The translations under genes were made by a program, and so were the position numbers. A DNA stretch of 38,396 nucleotides, taken from positions 1-38,396 of the IMG/VR virus record IMGVR_UViG_3300009702_000051. One strand, 5' to 3'. This document shows, piece by piece, positions 8,558 to 17,914 of the stretch; position 1 is the stretch's first letter, and every line of letters begins with the position of its first letter. Below the pieces are notes generated by a model. The model saw only the letters and a list, made by a program, of their open reading frames with translations, ran no database searches and was not told the DNA's origin. The DNA comes from a virus.

Positions 8558-10292
8558 AATCGACTTCCACGTTATGGCATGGTTACTTGAACGAGGTGCG
8601 TCAGAAAAGTTAGTCCGAGCATTTTTTGATTTATATCCCGTAGGAAGCAAAGTTCGTGAAAGAGGTCAAACATACTTTGACCACACATTAGAACGTGTTC
8701 GAAATCGAATTCATGTTTCAGGAGCAGAAACACTTGAAAAGCCTGACACAGCAATTAGTCCCTTCAAAGCATTACCCCTAACAGGCGAAAATTTCAATTC
8801 TTTACTGACAAGTCCTGCAGACGATGTAGGACATGCTCAATGCGTATTGAAACTGTATCCCAATACCTTTATTCATTCGCCAGAATTAGGTTGGCTATGC
8901 AATTTCAAAACGCATTGGGCAAATGACAGCGGTCGCGCAGTACGCTTTGTCGAACAAGCTGTTGAAGAGACTTTACTACAGCGACGCACTGCCGCAGTGA
9001 GCGGTGAGCGAGTCAACCAAAACTTAAAGAAAATTATCAGTGCTAGCTGGGCAACCAGCAACCGTGTGGAATCCGTTGTAAAAAGACTCCGCGCACGTAC
9101 AACATATCCCCTAAGTGATTTTAACAACGACCCCTTCGAACTAAACGTACAAAACGGCGTACTTGACCTACGTAAAGGTATACTTAGACCAAGAACCAAG
9201 GATGACAGATTCACCTACTGCCTATCCGTCGCATATGATCCAAACGTTCGCTCAAATCTCTGGGAATCAACAACACGAGAAAATCTCAATAACGACGATC
9301 TTTGGGAGTTTTTACAGCAAGCGGTAGGTTATTCACTAACTGGTGATACACGAGAGGAATGTCTTTTTTACATATACGGACCTACACGATCAGGTAAAGG
9401 GACTTTCTTAGAACCGCTAAACGTATTGCTAGGTGACCTTGCAAGAAGCATTAGCATTGATGTACTAACTCAATCCGACAAAGCCAGCCGACAAAAACAT
9501 GAAATGGCAGATCTCCACAGCGCTCGATTAGTCGTTGTAGGAGAATCAACAAAGTATCGTAGACTTAATGCAACTCAAATCAATGCCATGACGGGCGGCG
9601 ACGAAATTTTATGCGCTTTTAAGTACGGCCAGTTCTTTCGATACCGACCAAAATACAAACTATGGATTGCGTCGAATTGGCCAATCCCAGCAGATCCCGA
9701 TGACGTCGCATTTTGGCGTCGTGTACGCTATGTAGAATTTCCTGTTCGTAAACTAAGTACATATAACACAAACCTGAAAATAGAACTCAAGAAACCTCAC
9801 CATCTACAAGGAATTCTTACCTGGGCCGTAGAAGGAGCAGTGAAATACCAACAAAACAACCTTCTGCATCTACAAAAAATGCCTCAAATTATTCAAGACA
9901 CACTTGATAAACAACGTACCGAACAAGATAGCGTCCATATGTGGTTATGTGAAAACTGTCTAGTTCACCCACAAGCATTTGTTGGAACCGAGTTCGAAGC
10001 AGTACAAACAAACTTTACACTAAGTGAGGATACCGAAGTTGTTTTTGTTACTCCCAATGCTACACTGTACGATAACTATAAACAGTTTTGTATTCAAAAT
10101 GACTTTACACCGAAAAACAGGCGGCATCTATTTTACAGTCTACATGCAAAAGGTTTCAAGATAAATTATCGGGGCCGTTATACATTGAAAACTGACCCAG
10201 TACTTAAAACCCGCGTCTGTACTCGTGGTTTGAAACTGCAAATAGCGACTAGAGCAGTTACCATTCAAAATGCATCATTCATTCAAGGATAA
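8499..10292 (+). CDS. SF3 / D5-like replicative helicase (primase-helicase second half)
   Basis: The frame gives 597 residues. Residues 15-75 resemble the linker between primase and helicase in P4-type primase-helicases (FHVMAWLLERGASEKLVRAFF...GSKVRERGQTYF). A D5_N-like domain follows, then the SF3 ATPase with Walker A GPTRSGKGTF at about residue 289. Downstream are LVVVGESTKYRRLNATQINAMTGGDEI and KYKLWIASNWPI (sensor Asn). It should form a hexameric helicase. The start is uncertain: ATG at 8499 or 8520, both with poor SDs inside the primase gene, or frameshift-fused translation from the primase. The frame overlaps the primase by 59 bp. Confidence 0.88.
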   Translation: MLEKTCEMNFLQKSHVEHVEIDFHVMAWLLERGASEKLVRAFFDLYPVGSKVRERGQTYFDHTLERVRNRIHVSGAETLEKPDTAISPFKALPLTGENFNSLLTSPADDVGHAQCVLKLYPNTFIHSPELGWLCNFKTHWANDSGRAVRFVEQAVEETLLQRRTAAVSGERVNQNLKKIISASWATSNRVESVVKRLRARTTYPLSDFNNDPFELNVQNGVLDLRKGILRPRTKDDRFTYCLSVAYDPNVRSNLWESTTRENLNNDDLWEFLQQAVGYSLTGDTREECLFYIYGPTRSGKGTFLEPLNVLLGDLARSISIDVLTQSDKASRQKHEMADLHSARLVVVGESTKYRRLNATQINAMTGGDEILCAFKYGQFFRYRPKYKLWIASNWPIPADPDDVAFWRRVRYVEFPVRKLSTYNTNLKIELKKPHHLQGILTWAVEGAVKYQQNNLLHLQKMPQIIQDTLDKQRTEQDSVHMWLCENCLVHPQAFVGTEFEAVQTNFTLSEDTEVVFVTPNATLYDNYKQFCIQNDFTPKNRRHLFYSLHAKGFKINYRGRYTLKTDPVLKTRVCTRGLKLQIATRAVTIQNASFIQG

Positions 10293-10299
10293 ATTGTAT

Positions 10300-10740
10300 A
10301 TGCGGTATCTATCTTTCGATCCTGGCGGTGTCCACACGGGGTGGGCATTCTTTGATGCAGGAGTTCTTACCGACTACGACGTAATTAACTGTAAAAATGT
10401 TGCAGAACATTCGGAAATTCTTTGGGTATTGCTTAATAAATTTCAGCCCCAAACAGTTATTTGCGAATCATTTTTGCTACGTCTATCTGCCGCGTCTGCT
10501 TTGATCGGCAATAGCTTTCCAACAGTTGAGCGTATTGGAATAATACGTTTGTGGTGTACTCTGAAAAAGATACCCTTCATTATTCAAAGTCCTGCAACAG
10601 CTAAAGAAAATGTCCCAAACTTTGTCTTGAAAAGAAACGGTCTTTGGGTACGTAATCGACATGCCGCTGATGCAGTACGTCATGGCGTATACTACTGGCG
10701 CAAAAAAACTCGAACATGGCCTACTTTAGTAAAGGACTAA
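10300..10740 (+). CDS. RuvC-like Holliday junction resolvase
   Basis: The ~146-residue RNase H-fold protein has the acidic residues expected for RuvC/YqgF-type resolvases: Asp in LSFDPGG (residue 7), Glu in TVICESF, and Asp in the C-terminal RHAADAVRHG. It would resolve branched DNA during recombination or before packaging. The ATG at 10300 with AAGGAT ten bases upstream is preferred over the ATG at 10270, which lies inside the helicase end. It sits between the helicase and SNF2 genes, within the replication operon. Confidence 0.8.
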   Translation: MRYLSFDPGGVHTGWAFFDAGVLTDYDVINCKNVAEHSEILWVLLNKFQPQTVICESFLLRLSAASALIGNSFPTVERIGIIRLWCTLKKIPFIIQSPATAKENVPNFVLKRNGLWVRNRHAADAVRHGVYYWRKKTRTWPTLVKD

Positions 10741-12444
10741 GTGCTCATGCCTCCACGCGTAGTTTCTTTTGACAAACGACATCCGCAACGTCTAACAGTA
10801 CAAGGAACAACTGACGGCTTTAGACGTTCAGTGCCCGGTTTTGGTTATGATGGAAATGTAATTGCCTCTCCATCCCCATACACGCCTCCATCGCCAAAAC
10901 TAATGCTAACGTTAATGCGTGACTTTGATTGCGGCGCAACACAAGCAGCGATGGCTTGGCTTCTGCAAGAACAGCGTCTTCGTGATAAAGTATTTGTTTC
11001 TCAAACGCGTACAGAAACAGATGCCACAATACCCCCAGGCCTTAAACTACGCCCTTTCCAATGCGGCGGTGTGGAAATGCTTTCATTGCAGCATTTTGCA
11101 TTACTTTGCGATGAACAGGGACTTGGAAAAACTGTACAATCTCTTGTTGCACTACGAAAAGACTTCCAAGAAACTGTATCAGATGAAAAGGCCACATTCT
11201 ATCTCGTAATATGCCTGAAAAACTCCATTGCAACTTGGGAATATGAGATAAATCGTTGGTGGGCAGATCTACCACATAAAACAATTCCTCTGCACTATTC
11301 TACAAAACGCAAAGACATTCTAAACCAAGCTATTCACACCGCGTCGTTTGGGAAAGCGACTTTTGTTATTACTAACTGGGCAAGTTTGCTTAGCTTGGGA
11401 TCAATCTTTGCTAGCGTACCTTGGCGTGGTATTATTGGCGACGAAGCGCATAAGATAAAGAATCGTAATGCAAAAACAACCAAGGAACTTCGAACTCTTA
11501 TAAAAACAAGTGCGCCTCAAAACATTTTCTTTTTGACGGGAACTCCCGTTGAAAAAAGTCCTGCTGATATGTGGTCACTACTCAATCTTATAAAACCGCG
11601 TAAATTCACAAGTTTTTGGTCTTTTGTAAGTGTTTTTGCTACACATACTTCGGGCTGGAACAATTGGCAGAAAGTTTCGGGGCATAATCCCGAAACAATT
11701 CATATTTTACATGACCTACTCGCACCCCACTATCTGAGACGACTACGCAAAGATACTTTGAAAGACGTTCGAGAACCGCAAAAAATCTCTATACCCGTAA
11801 TTCTCTCGAAAAAGCATCGACATGTTTATAAACAACTGATGCTAGGACTAAAAAGCGAATTGTTTAGTGACACAGGAACCGACTTGGGTTTAGGTCAAAA
11901 AGTAACTAAACTATTGCGAGCTAGACAAGTTACAGTTGAACCAAACATGCTTGATATTCCTGAAGAAGTGTCTTCATCTAAGATTGAAGCAGCTGTCGAA
12001 TTGATCCAAGAAACTTTATCGGATGACAAAGTAATTGTGTACACAACTTTTCGAGCTGCAGCTAAAGCAATGCATGAGGCTCTAGCACCTAAAACTTCGC
12101 GTCTCTATCTTTCAGGCATGCCTGAAACTCTCTTTCGTGATTGGGCTGAAGCAACTGAAAATGTATTGTGTACAACATTCGGCTCGTTAGGAACGGCCGT
12201 TAATCTACAACACGCTAACGTCGAAGTATTTTTAGACCTACCGTGGTCTAGCCTTCAAATTCAACAAGCTATTGGCCGTATCGTTCGAATCGGCCAGGAA
12301 GGACAAACAGCGATTTATATCCTATTTGCGCGTAATACGGTAGACGAATATGTTAATAAGTTGGTCTCAGAAAAGCTAAAATCTTTTGATGCTACAGTTG
12401 TTACTAGCGCAGTATTACAAGCAATGCATGAAGGAAATTTGTAA
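10741..12444 (+). CDS. SNF2-family helicase/translocase
   Basis: The 567-residue superfamily 2 enzyme has Walker A in LLCDEQGLGKTVQS (about residue 122), DEAH (about 233), and LTGTPVEKSPADMWSLLNLI. The second RecA lobe has VYTTFRAAAKAMHEAL, FGSLGTAVNLQHA and QQAIGRIVRIGQEGQT. Phage SNF2 proteins are presumed to remodel replication or recombination forks. GTG at 10741 directly follows the RuvC stop codon and has AAGGA five bases before it. An ATG two codons later is also possible. There is no obvious nuclease fusion. Confidence 0.92.
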   Translation: MLMPPRVVSFDKRHPQRLTVQGTTDGFRRSVPGFGYDGNVIASPSPYTPPSPKLMLTLMRDFDCGATQAAMAWLLQEQRLRDKVFVSQTRTETDATIPPGLKLRPFQCGGVEMLSLQHFALLCDEQGLGKTVQSLVALRKDFQETVSDEKATFYLVICLKNSIATWEYEINRWWADLPHKTIPLHYSTKRKDILNQAIHTASFGKATFVITNWASLLSLGSIFASVPWRGIIGDEAHKIKNRNAKTTKELRTLIKTSAPQNIFFLTGTPVEKSPADMWSLLNLIKPRKFTSFWSFVSVFATHTSGWNNWQKVSGHNPETIHILHDLLAPHYLRRLRKDTLKDVREPQKISIPVILSKKHRHVYKQLMLGLKSELFSDTGTDLGLGQKVTKLLRARQVTVEPNMLDIPEEVSSSKIEAAVELIQETLSDDKVIVYTTFRAAAKAMHEALAPKTSRLYLSGMPETLFRDWAEATENVLCTTFGSLGTAVNLQHANVEVFLDLPWSSLQIQQAIGRIVRIGQEGQTAIYILFARNTVDEYVNKLVSEKLKSFDATVVTSAVLQAMHEGNL

Positions 12445-12476
12445 CGGTCAATTTATTTTCGAAACAAATTGCCCAC

Positions 12477-12505
12477 TTGCAATTTTGCAAGAAGTCCGTT
12501 ATAAT
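12477..12505 (+). promoter_or_regulatory. Promoter upstream of the Sak4-like gene, with palindrome on the -35
   Basis: TTGCAA (12477-12482) and TATAAT (12500-12505) are separated by 17 bp, 38 bp before the ATG at 12544. The -35 lies inside the palindrome CTTGCAATTTTGCAAG (12476-12491), a plausible operator. An AGAAGTCC sequence sits two bases before the -10; the promoter at 17915 has the same octamer at the same distance. Confidence 0.7.
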
Positions 12506-12543
12506 TGAGTCATGGCGCAAACTTTATCTAACAAAGGGAATTC

Positions 12544-13320
12544 ATGAACGCACAACAACTACCCTTCAAAAGACTCACAAAAAATACTGCTGAAATGCAA
12601 ACCATCTCAGCTTTTATCTATGGCTTTTCAGGCGCAGGCAAAACGTATCTTGCTCGCACAGCGCTAGAAAATCCCAACACTGCCCCAATCCTAGTTCTTA
12701 TGTGTGACAATGGAGAACTGACCCTAAACGATTTAATGGATTCCCCAGACCTTGACGTTGTACGAATTACATCTATGGGAAGCTTCAACAACGTATTTCG
12801 ATACCTCGCAAATACAAAAATCTGCCGCTACAAAACAGTCTTTATTGACAACCTTACAGAACTGCAGCGCAAAGTTTTAATGACCCACGCAGCAGATAAC
12901 AAGCAACCCGATGGTGTCATAACACAACAAGATTATGGAGTTACACGTAACCTGATACTTAACCTGGTTTCAAAATTTGCTTTGAACCTGAGGCATCTTA
13001 ACGTTGTATTCACATCTCTAGCACATAACTTACAGGAGGAAGCCACTGGCTATCAATACGTAACACCCGACCTAGCAGGAAAGCTCGCATTTGAAGTACC
13101 TGGTTACTGCGACATTGTAGGGTTTCTTGAGGTAAAGACACCACGACGACGTAGCAAACAACCGAATAAACCTCACCGAATACTTACAGTCTCACAAACC
13201 ACGCGATGCCCCACAGCCCGAAATAGAGGGGGCTTTTTACCCGACGAAGTAATTGAACCAACCATACCACTTTTACTGGGCTTTAGAACGCCTAGCGCAC
13301 AATCAAAGGAAACAGCTTAA
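12544..13320 (+). CDS. Sak4-like RecA-fold ATPase (recombination)
   Basis: The 258-residue P-loop protein has Walker A GFSGAGKT at residues 27-34, Walker B TVFIDNL near 97-103, and a later VVFTSLAHN strand. This is the compact RecA-core pattern of phage nucleotide-binding proteins of the Sak4 type, which act in single-strand annealing. An SSB-like gene follows immediately, the usual Sak4 partner. It has its own promoter and an AAAGGGA SD before the ATG. Confidence 0.78.
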   Translation: MNAQQLPFKRLTKNTAEMQTISAFIYGFSGAGKTYLARTALENPNTAPILVLMCDNGELTLNDLMDSPDLDVVRITSMGSFNNVFRYLANTKICRYKTVFIDNLTELQRKVLMTHAADNKQPDGVITQQDYGVTRNLILNLVSKFALNLRHLNVVFTSLAHNLQEEATGYQYVTPDLAGKLAFEVPGYCDIVGFLEVKTPRRRSKQPNKPHRILTVSQTTRCPTARNRGGFLPDEVIEPTIPLLLGFRTPSAQSKETA

Positions 13321-13758
13321 ATGCCTATCACAGTTGATTTCACACAAACTAGTGCAGAAAATGAACCTCTTGACGAAGGTTTTTACGGTGCCACTGTCTC
13401 TGCCTGCAAAGCCAAACAAAGTTCTGCAGGAAATCCCATGCTTGAGTGGCGCTTCACAGTTGAAACACCTGACGAATTTGCAGGTCGCTCAGTATTCACC
13501 AACACTGTCCTAACTCCCGGAGCTCTTTGGAAACTGTATGCCTTTTTGAAAGGCTTGGGCTACACTTCCGAAGAACTTGCAGGTGAACTCGAATTTGATC
13601 CTTCCGACGTTATTGGACTCACTTGCATGATTCAGGTAATACAGCGAGCATACCAAAAACAAATGCGCAACGATGTTGCCAAAGTCATGCCGCTTGAAGA
13701 TACGTCAGATGATACGTCAGATGATACGCCAGAAGTTCCAGACGAAATTCCCTTCTAA
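13321..13758 (+). CDS. DUF669-like single-strand DNA-binding protein
   Basis: The 145-residue protein resembles the DUF669 phage family (EGFYGATVSACKAKQSSAGNPMLEWRF..., ALWKLYAFLKGLG). It ends in an acidic tail closing with PDEIPF, as in SSB proteins whose C-terminus recruits partners. The tail contains an in-frame duplicated 12-bp segment giving DTSDDTSDDTP. The ATG abuts the stop codon of the Sak4-like gene. Probable role: coating ssDNA for the neighbouring annealing ATPase. Confidence 0.75.
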   Translation: MPITVDFTQTSAENEPLDEGFYGATVSACKAKQSSAGNPMLEWRFTVETPDEFAGRSVFTNTVLTPGALWKLYAFLKGLGYTSEELAGELEFDPSDVIGLTCMIQVIQRAYQKQMRNDVAKVMPLEDTSDDTSDDTPEVPDEIPF

Positions 13759-13842
13759 AACCACATACTAATGCATGTTGCGTAGAGAACTTACTTTCTC
13801 TGCGCAATATGTTTGTACAATCATACACAGGAGCATACCTTT

Positions 13843-14574
13843 ATGTGCGACGAAAGAAAAGTAGTTGTCATTTTTAGCGGCGGCCTAGATAGTACCATTC
13901 TACTTTGGTATCTTCGAACTAAAACTTCTTTTAATGTAGAAGCGTTTAGCGTTAACTACGGCCAAAGACATGTACGTGAACTAGAGCAGGCAAAGCTTAT
14001 CACGCAGAAACTCAAAATTCCGCACATTGTCCTAGAACTTCCACAACTACGAACTATTTTAGGCGGCTCTGCTCTTACATCTGAAATTCCTGTTCCACAT
14101 GGGATGTACGATGCAGATAACATGAAAACCACTGTCGTACCCAACCGCAACGCAATTTTAATCAATCTCGCTGTTGGATATGCTCTCTCAATAAACGCCA
14201 TGGCCGTTTACACAGCTGTTCACGCAGGAGATCATGCAGTTTATCCGGACTGTCGGCCGAGTTTTATTCACGCTATGGACCTTGCAATACGTCAAGCAAC
14301 AGAAAACACTGTAGTGCTTGCCGCTCCTTTTTCTAACATGTCCAAGACAGACATCGTCGGAGTAACTCGCGGTTACCCAGAAATTACGGACCTAGTTTTA
14401 CCGTATACATGGTCTTGTTATGAAGGAGGAGCCCTTCATTGCGGAAAATGCGGTACATGTGTCGAACGAATTGAAGCATTTTACAATGCTGGGGTAAAGG
14501 ATCTAACCCCATACCAACCAGGCGGTCGTGAATATGCTTTACAATTACTGAAGGAGAAAGCCCATGCCAACTAA
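13843..14574 (+). CDS. queC: 7-cyano-7-deazaguanine synthase QueC
   Basis: QueC converts 7-carboxy-7-deazaguanine to preQ0 using ATP and ammonia. The 243-residue protein has the PP-loop FSGGLDST at residues 11-18, VVPNRNAILINLAVGYA, HAGDHAVYPDCRPSF, and a zinc-binding Cys cluster near the C-terminus (CYEGGALHCGKCGTC). The ATG at 13843 follows CAGGAG by nine bases; an upstream in-frame TTG lacks an SD. No N-terminal glutamine amidotransferase is fused, unlike Gat-QueC proteins linked to amidine-type modification. The 3' end overlaps the next gene by 11 bp. Confidence 0.95.
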   Translation: MCDERKVVVIFSGGLDSTILLWYLRTKTSFNVEAFSVNYGQRHVRELEQAKLITQKLKIPHIVLELPQLRTILGGSALTSEIPVPHGMYDADNMKTTVVPNRNAILINLAVGYALSINAMAVYTAVHAGDHAVYPDCRPSFIHAMDLAIRQATENTVVLAAPFSNMSKTDIVGVTRGYPEITDLVLPYTWSCYEGGALHCGKCGTCVERIEAFYNAGVKDLTPYQPGGREYALQLLKEKAHAN

Positions 14575-14914
14575 GACTAGCGCAGGTTTGATTGGAAATG
14601 AATCCATTCTTGCAGCAAACGACGAGCAACATAGACACGAAATGCTTGGCATTCTTGACACTGCTCATAAACTGATAGCCCGTAAAGGACAAGACTACGA
14701 TCACTGGCTTCCATTTTACCTGGCTATGCCGCATGGTGGCGCCAGTTGGTCAACCCTACTTTGGATGAAAGCACGTCGGGCAGTAAGTCTCGTAAACAAA
14801 GTCCAAGCAAGTACATATGAACCTCTTGAAGACACTTTGTTAGACATAATTGTCTACGCCGCAGCATATCTAGCCTGGCTTCGCATAAAACGAGAGAATG
14901 AAGAATGCAACTAG
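14564..14914 (+). CDS. Nmad1 / DUF1599-like nucleotide modification-associated protein
   Basis: The 116-residue protein has the pattern I associate with DUF1599, renamed nucleotide modification-associated domain 1: an RKGQDYDHW segment, a W-KARR helix (LLWMKARRAVSLV), and EPLEDTLLDIIVYAAAYL. The all-helical fold recalls MazG/dUTPase-type nucleotide hydrolases. It overlaps queC upstream and the dpdA-like gene downstream, so it is almost certainly co-translated with the modification enzymes. It could sanitise or shape a nucleotide pool, but no function is proven. The SD AAGGAG is well placed. Confidence 0.7.
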   Translation: MPTKTSAGLIGNESILAANDEQHRHEMLGILDTAHKLIARKGQDYDHWLPFYLAMPHGGASWSTLLWMKARRAVSLVNKVQASTYEPLEDTLLDIIVYAAAYLAWLRIKRENEECN

Positions 14915-15678
14915 CACTTATCACACCCACAGCCTTTTTGAAAATATACAACAGTTCGCGTAAAATACACATGGTCTTAGCCCATCAAGTATTACGTGAC
15001 CTTGTATATGCCAACTTCTACCGAAACGTGAAAGGATATAAAATCCTAGACAACAGCCTTATGGAGAACGGACACAAAGCTGTTCCTCTTATCGAGTTGC
15101 TCACAGCGGCTGAGACAGTGCAAGCACATGAGATAGTGTTGCCAGACGCATTTTGCGATGCAGCACAAACACTCAAGTTAGTAAACCATGCACTCACACA
15201 CTTAGAGGCAAACGGACTTCCACACCGGGAGGTGAAAATCGCTGCAGTTGCCCAAGGAAAAACGCCAAGTGATTGGATTAGGTGTTTCAAAAAACTGCAT
15301 GCAAATCCGCGGATTGACGTGATACACATACCCAAAGTAATGGATGTCATCTGGCCTTATGCGGGTAGATATGGGCTACTGACACATATACACAATTTCA
15401 TGTTAGATACCATTGTCAAAAGCAAGAAAGAGATACACCTCCTAGGCGTGTGGTCATCCGTATTGGACCTCGCATATTCAAGCAGTTTCTTTTGGGTTCG
15501 TTCACTTGACACTGCTTTACCAATTCATGCTGGTCTTAATGGAATAAGATTAGACTTGCTTAGCAACCAACCTAAATCTAAGAGGCCAGAGCACTACTTC
15601 AATGTACCAATTAGTCAAGACAACGGCATGATAGCACTTAACATTGCAATTGCCGACAGCCTAGTAAAAAGGAGATAA
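14905..15678 (+). CDS. dpdA: DpdA-like DNA guanine transglycosylase
   Basis: The 257-residue protein resembles phage DpdA, a relative of tRNA-guanine transglycosylase that exchanges guanine in DNA for a 7-deazaguanine. TIM-barrel-like segments include YKILDNSLMENG, IVLPDAFCDAAQTL, VKIAAVAQGKT and HLLGVWSSVLDLAYS. The Asp residues of the first two are candidates for catalysis or base recognition. Supporting context is the co-occurrence of queC, queD, queE and folE in the same operon region. It overlaps the Nmad1-like gene by 10 bp. A TGT acting on tRNA is less likely because the protein is short and no tRNA-binding PUA or zinc module is visible. Confidence 0.75.
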   Translation: MQLALITPTAFLKIYNSSRKIHMVLAHQVLRDLVYANFYRNVKGYKILDNSLMENGHKAVPLIELLTAAETVQAHEIVLPDAFCDAAQTLKLVNHALTHLEANGLPHREVKIAAVAQGKTPSDWIRCFKKLHANPRIDVIHIPKVMDVIWPYAGRYGLLTHIHNFMLDTIVKSKKEIHLLGVWSSVLDLAYSSSFFWVRSLDTALPIHAGLNGIRLDLLSNQPKSKRPEHYFNVPISQDNGMIALNIAIADSLVKRR

Positions 15679-15682
15679 ACAC

Positions 15683-17884
15683 ATGGACCCGTTGGTTACA
15701 GTACTTGGAAAACCTTCGAAAATACGTAATCAAGTACTTAGCAGTATCTTTACCTACCACGGAATTTCGAACTGTGCTGCATTTGTTTCGTCAGAAGCCG
15801 AAATACCACCAAGTACACGCGCTGTAGTTACGCTTGGCTACAAAGCATACCAAGCATATTCAAAAGCACCACCAGCAGTCTTTCCAAAAGACATGGACAC
15901 TCTATCTTGGATTCCGGACGGCCCATCAATTACTCCTTCTTGGGATCCGTGGTATATTTACCAAACAGCACCAGACCGACTTACTGATTTGGTATTTGAT
16001 ATCGAAACAGCTTACTGGGCAGCTTTACAAGATCCCAAACAAATATCTGCAGATGTGAGCTTTCAAACCATCGAAGAACCCAAGGATGTGACAGCACTAC
16101 ACGAAAAGCTACTACTCAACACAAGCATGCTTTACGCTTGTGATATTGAAACAACGGGTTTTGACCCATACAAAGATGAAATTCTTTGCATCGGTGTGGG
16201 TTTGTCAGCAACAGAGGCGGTTGTTATCGCAGGAGAAGCTTTACAAGCTCCTGAAGTAGCGACACTATTTTCTGACCCCAAGATTTCTTGGATTTTCCAC
16301 AACGGAAAGTTTGATGTACGGTTTCTATTGCACAAGTACAAAGTCCAACCCAAAATTGCGGCTGATACGCTGCTTCTAAGCTATGTTTTAGACGAAAGAG
16401 GAGGCAAACACGGCCTCAAGTACTTGATACGAACTAGACTTGGTTTGGGTGATTACGAACAAGAACTTCGTTCTTATCTCAAGAAAAAGTCAGATAGCTT
16501 TGCCTTGGTACCTCCGCCAGTACTTCACAAATACCTAAGTTTAGATGTCTGCTATACCACACGCCTGCATGAGTACTTGTTATGGCGTCTTGCGCGTGCT
16601 GAGAGCAGTAACGAAGCCGGAATTACCAAACTATATCTGTGGCTCGTTTCAGTCGAAAATTCTTTGATCGAAGTTGAAGATAACGGGTTACTTGTCGACA
16701 GAGAAATTTTGGATTCCACAGCGGCTGAATTTGGGTCAGAGTTAGATCAACTTGAAAAGTCCCTGCAACAGCTAACAAAAAACAATTCGTTCAATCCGCG
16801 CAGCTTTAAGCAAGTGGCGCATTGGTTGTACGACGTATTTCATCTGCCAGAAGTCACCCTTTTCAGAAACAATCGACCACGCTCCACAGCGCGGGAAGCG
16901 TTAGACAAACATGCAGAAGCGTTGGAACTACAGCAACTTACCGATTCGACAGTAAGTAAAGCGCTGGTGTTTATCAAAACGCTTATTCAATATCGCGAAC
17001 TGAAGAAAATTCAGTCCACGTACGTACTTCCTATGTACGATAAACTGCAAGGAGATGGTCGTGTACACACTGACTTCATGCTACATGGATCTGTAACCGG
17101 TCGTTTAGCAAGTTCACGCCCAAATTTAATGAACATTCCACGGGCCACAAAGAACCAGTATGCAAAACGTATTCGTGGGATGTTTGTTGCAAGCCCTGGA
17201 AACGTTTTGATAAGCGCAGACTACAGTCAAGCAGAAATGCGTGTTTTAGCTACGCTCAGTCAAGACCCGTTCCTACTAAATGCCTATCGCAAAGGTTTAG
17301 ACCTGCATACAGAGACAACAATCATGCTTTTTGGTGAGAACTGGGTAAAAGAAGATCGCATGATTGCGAAGATGCTTAACTTCGGTCTTGTCTACGGGCG
17401 AACAGCTAACTCAATTGCTGTTGAAAGACAAATAGATCTTGCCGAAGCTGAAAGGCTAATGCAAGAATTTTTTGAGCGTATGCCAGAAGTATCTGATTGG
17501 ATAGGTAGAATTCGACAACAAGCAGTGACACAAGGATTTCTTACAACGCGGATGCATCGTTTTCGTCGCTTTGGTTTGGTCACACATGTAAACCAAGCGG
17601 TTGTTGCTAACCAAGCAGCGAACTTCCCAATTCAATCCACAAGTAGTGACATCTGTCTTACAGCACTACTAAACGCGCATAACTGGCTAAAAGAAACTGG
17701 TCTTGGTAAAGCTCTCTTGATGGTCCATGACAGCATTATCGTCGAGTGCGCTAAATCAGATGCCGAACAGGTTTCTGAAAAGCTGTCGGAACTAATGCAA
17801 AACGCAAGTAAACAAGTACTTGGAGAGAGCCTCGTACCTTTCAAAGTAGACGTTAGCACAGCAACAAATTGGGGCAGTTTGTGA
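15683..17884 (+). CDS. polA: Family A DNA polymerase with 3'-5' exonuclease
   Basis: The 733-residue replicative polymerase has an exonuclease motif I, CDIETTGF, near residue 153. Palm motif A is DYSQAEMRV (~513), the O-helix is RMIAKMLNFGLVYG (~558), and motif C is MVHDSIIVE (~680). There is no 5'-3' exonuclease domain. Residues 1-130 are extra; a segment VVTLGYKAYQAY...DPWYIYQTAPDR resembles the UDG-like N-terminal domain of some phage PolA proteins, but this is tentative. The SD is AAGGAG, eight bases before the ATG. It ends the first replication transcription block. Confidence 0.95.
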   Translation: MDPLVTVLGKPSKIRNQVLSSIFTYHGISNCAAFVSSEAEIPPSTRAVVTLGYKAYQAYSKAPPAVFPKDMDTLSWIPDGPSITPSWDPWYIYQTAPDRLTDLVFDIETAYWAALQDPKQISADVSFQTIEEPKDVTALHEKLLLNTSMLYACDIETTGFDPYKDEILCIGVGLSATEAVVIAGEALQAPEVATLFSDPKISWIFHNGKFDVRFLLHKYKVQPKIAADTLLLSYVLDERGGKHGLKYLIRTRLGLGDYEQELRSYLKKKSDSFALVPPPVLHKYLSLDVCYTTRLHEYLLWRLARAESSNEAGITKLYLWLVSVENSLIEVEDNGLLVDREILDSTAAEFGSELDQLEKSLQQLTKNNSFNPRSFKQVAHWLYDVFHLPEVTLFRNNRPRSTAREALDKHAEALELQQLTDSTVSKALVFIKTLIQYRELKKIQSTYVLPMYDKLQGDGRVHTDFMLHGSVTGRLASSRPNLMNIPRATKNQYAKRIRGMFVASPGNVLISADYSQAEMRVLATLSQDPFLLNAYRKGLDLHTETTIMLFGENWVKEDRMIAKMLNFGLVYGRTANSIAVERQIDLAEAERLMQEFFERMPEVSDWIGRIRQQAVTQGFLTTRMHRFRRFGLVTHVNQAVVANQAANFPIQSTSSDICLTALLNAHNWLKETGLGKALLMVHDSIIVECAKSDAEQVSEKLSELMQNASKQVLGESLVPFKVDVSTATNWGSL

Positions 17885-17893
17885 GTCAGTTTC

Positions 17894-17910
17894 GCAAAAA
17901 CAGTTTTTGC
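17894..17910. repeat. 17-bp palindrome upstream of promoter
   Basis: GCAAAAACAGTTTTTGC is a perfect inverted repeat with 8-bp arms. It lies ten bases after the polymerase stop codon and five bases before the -35 of the next promoter. The one-base loop is too tight for RNA, so the repeat fits a protein operator better than a hairpin terminator. Confidence 0.7.
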
Positions 17911-17914
17911 CGAG

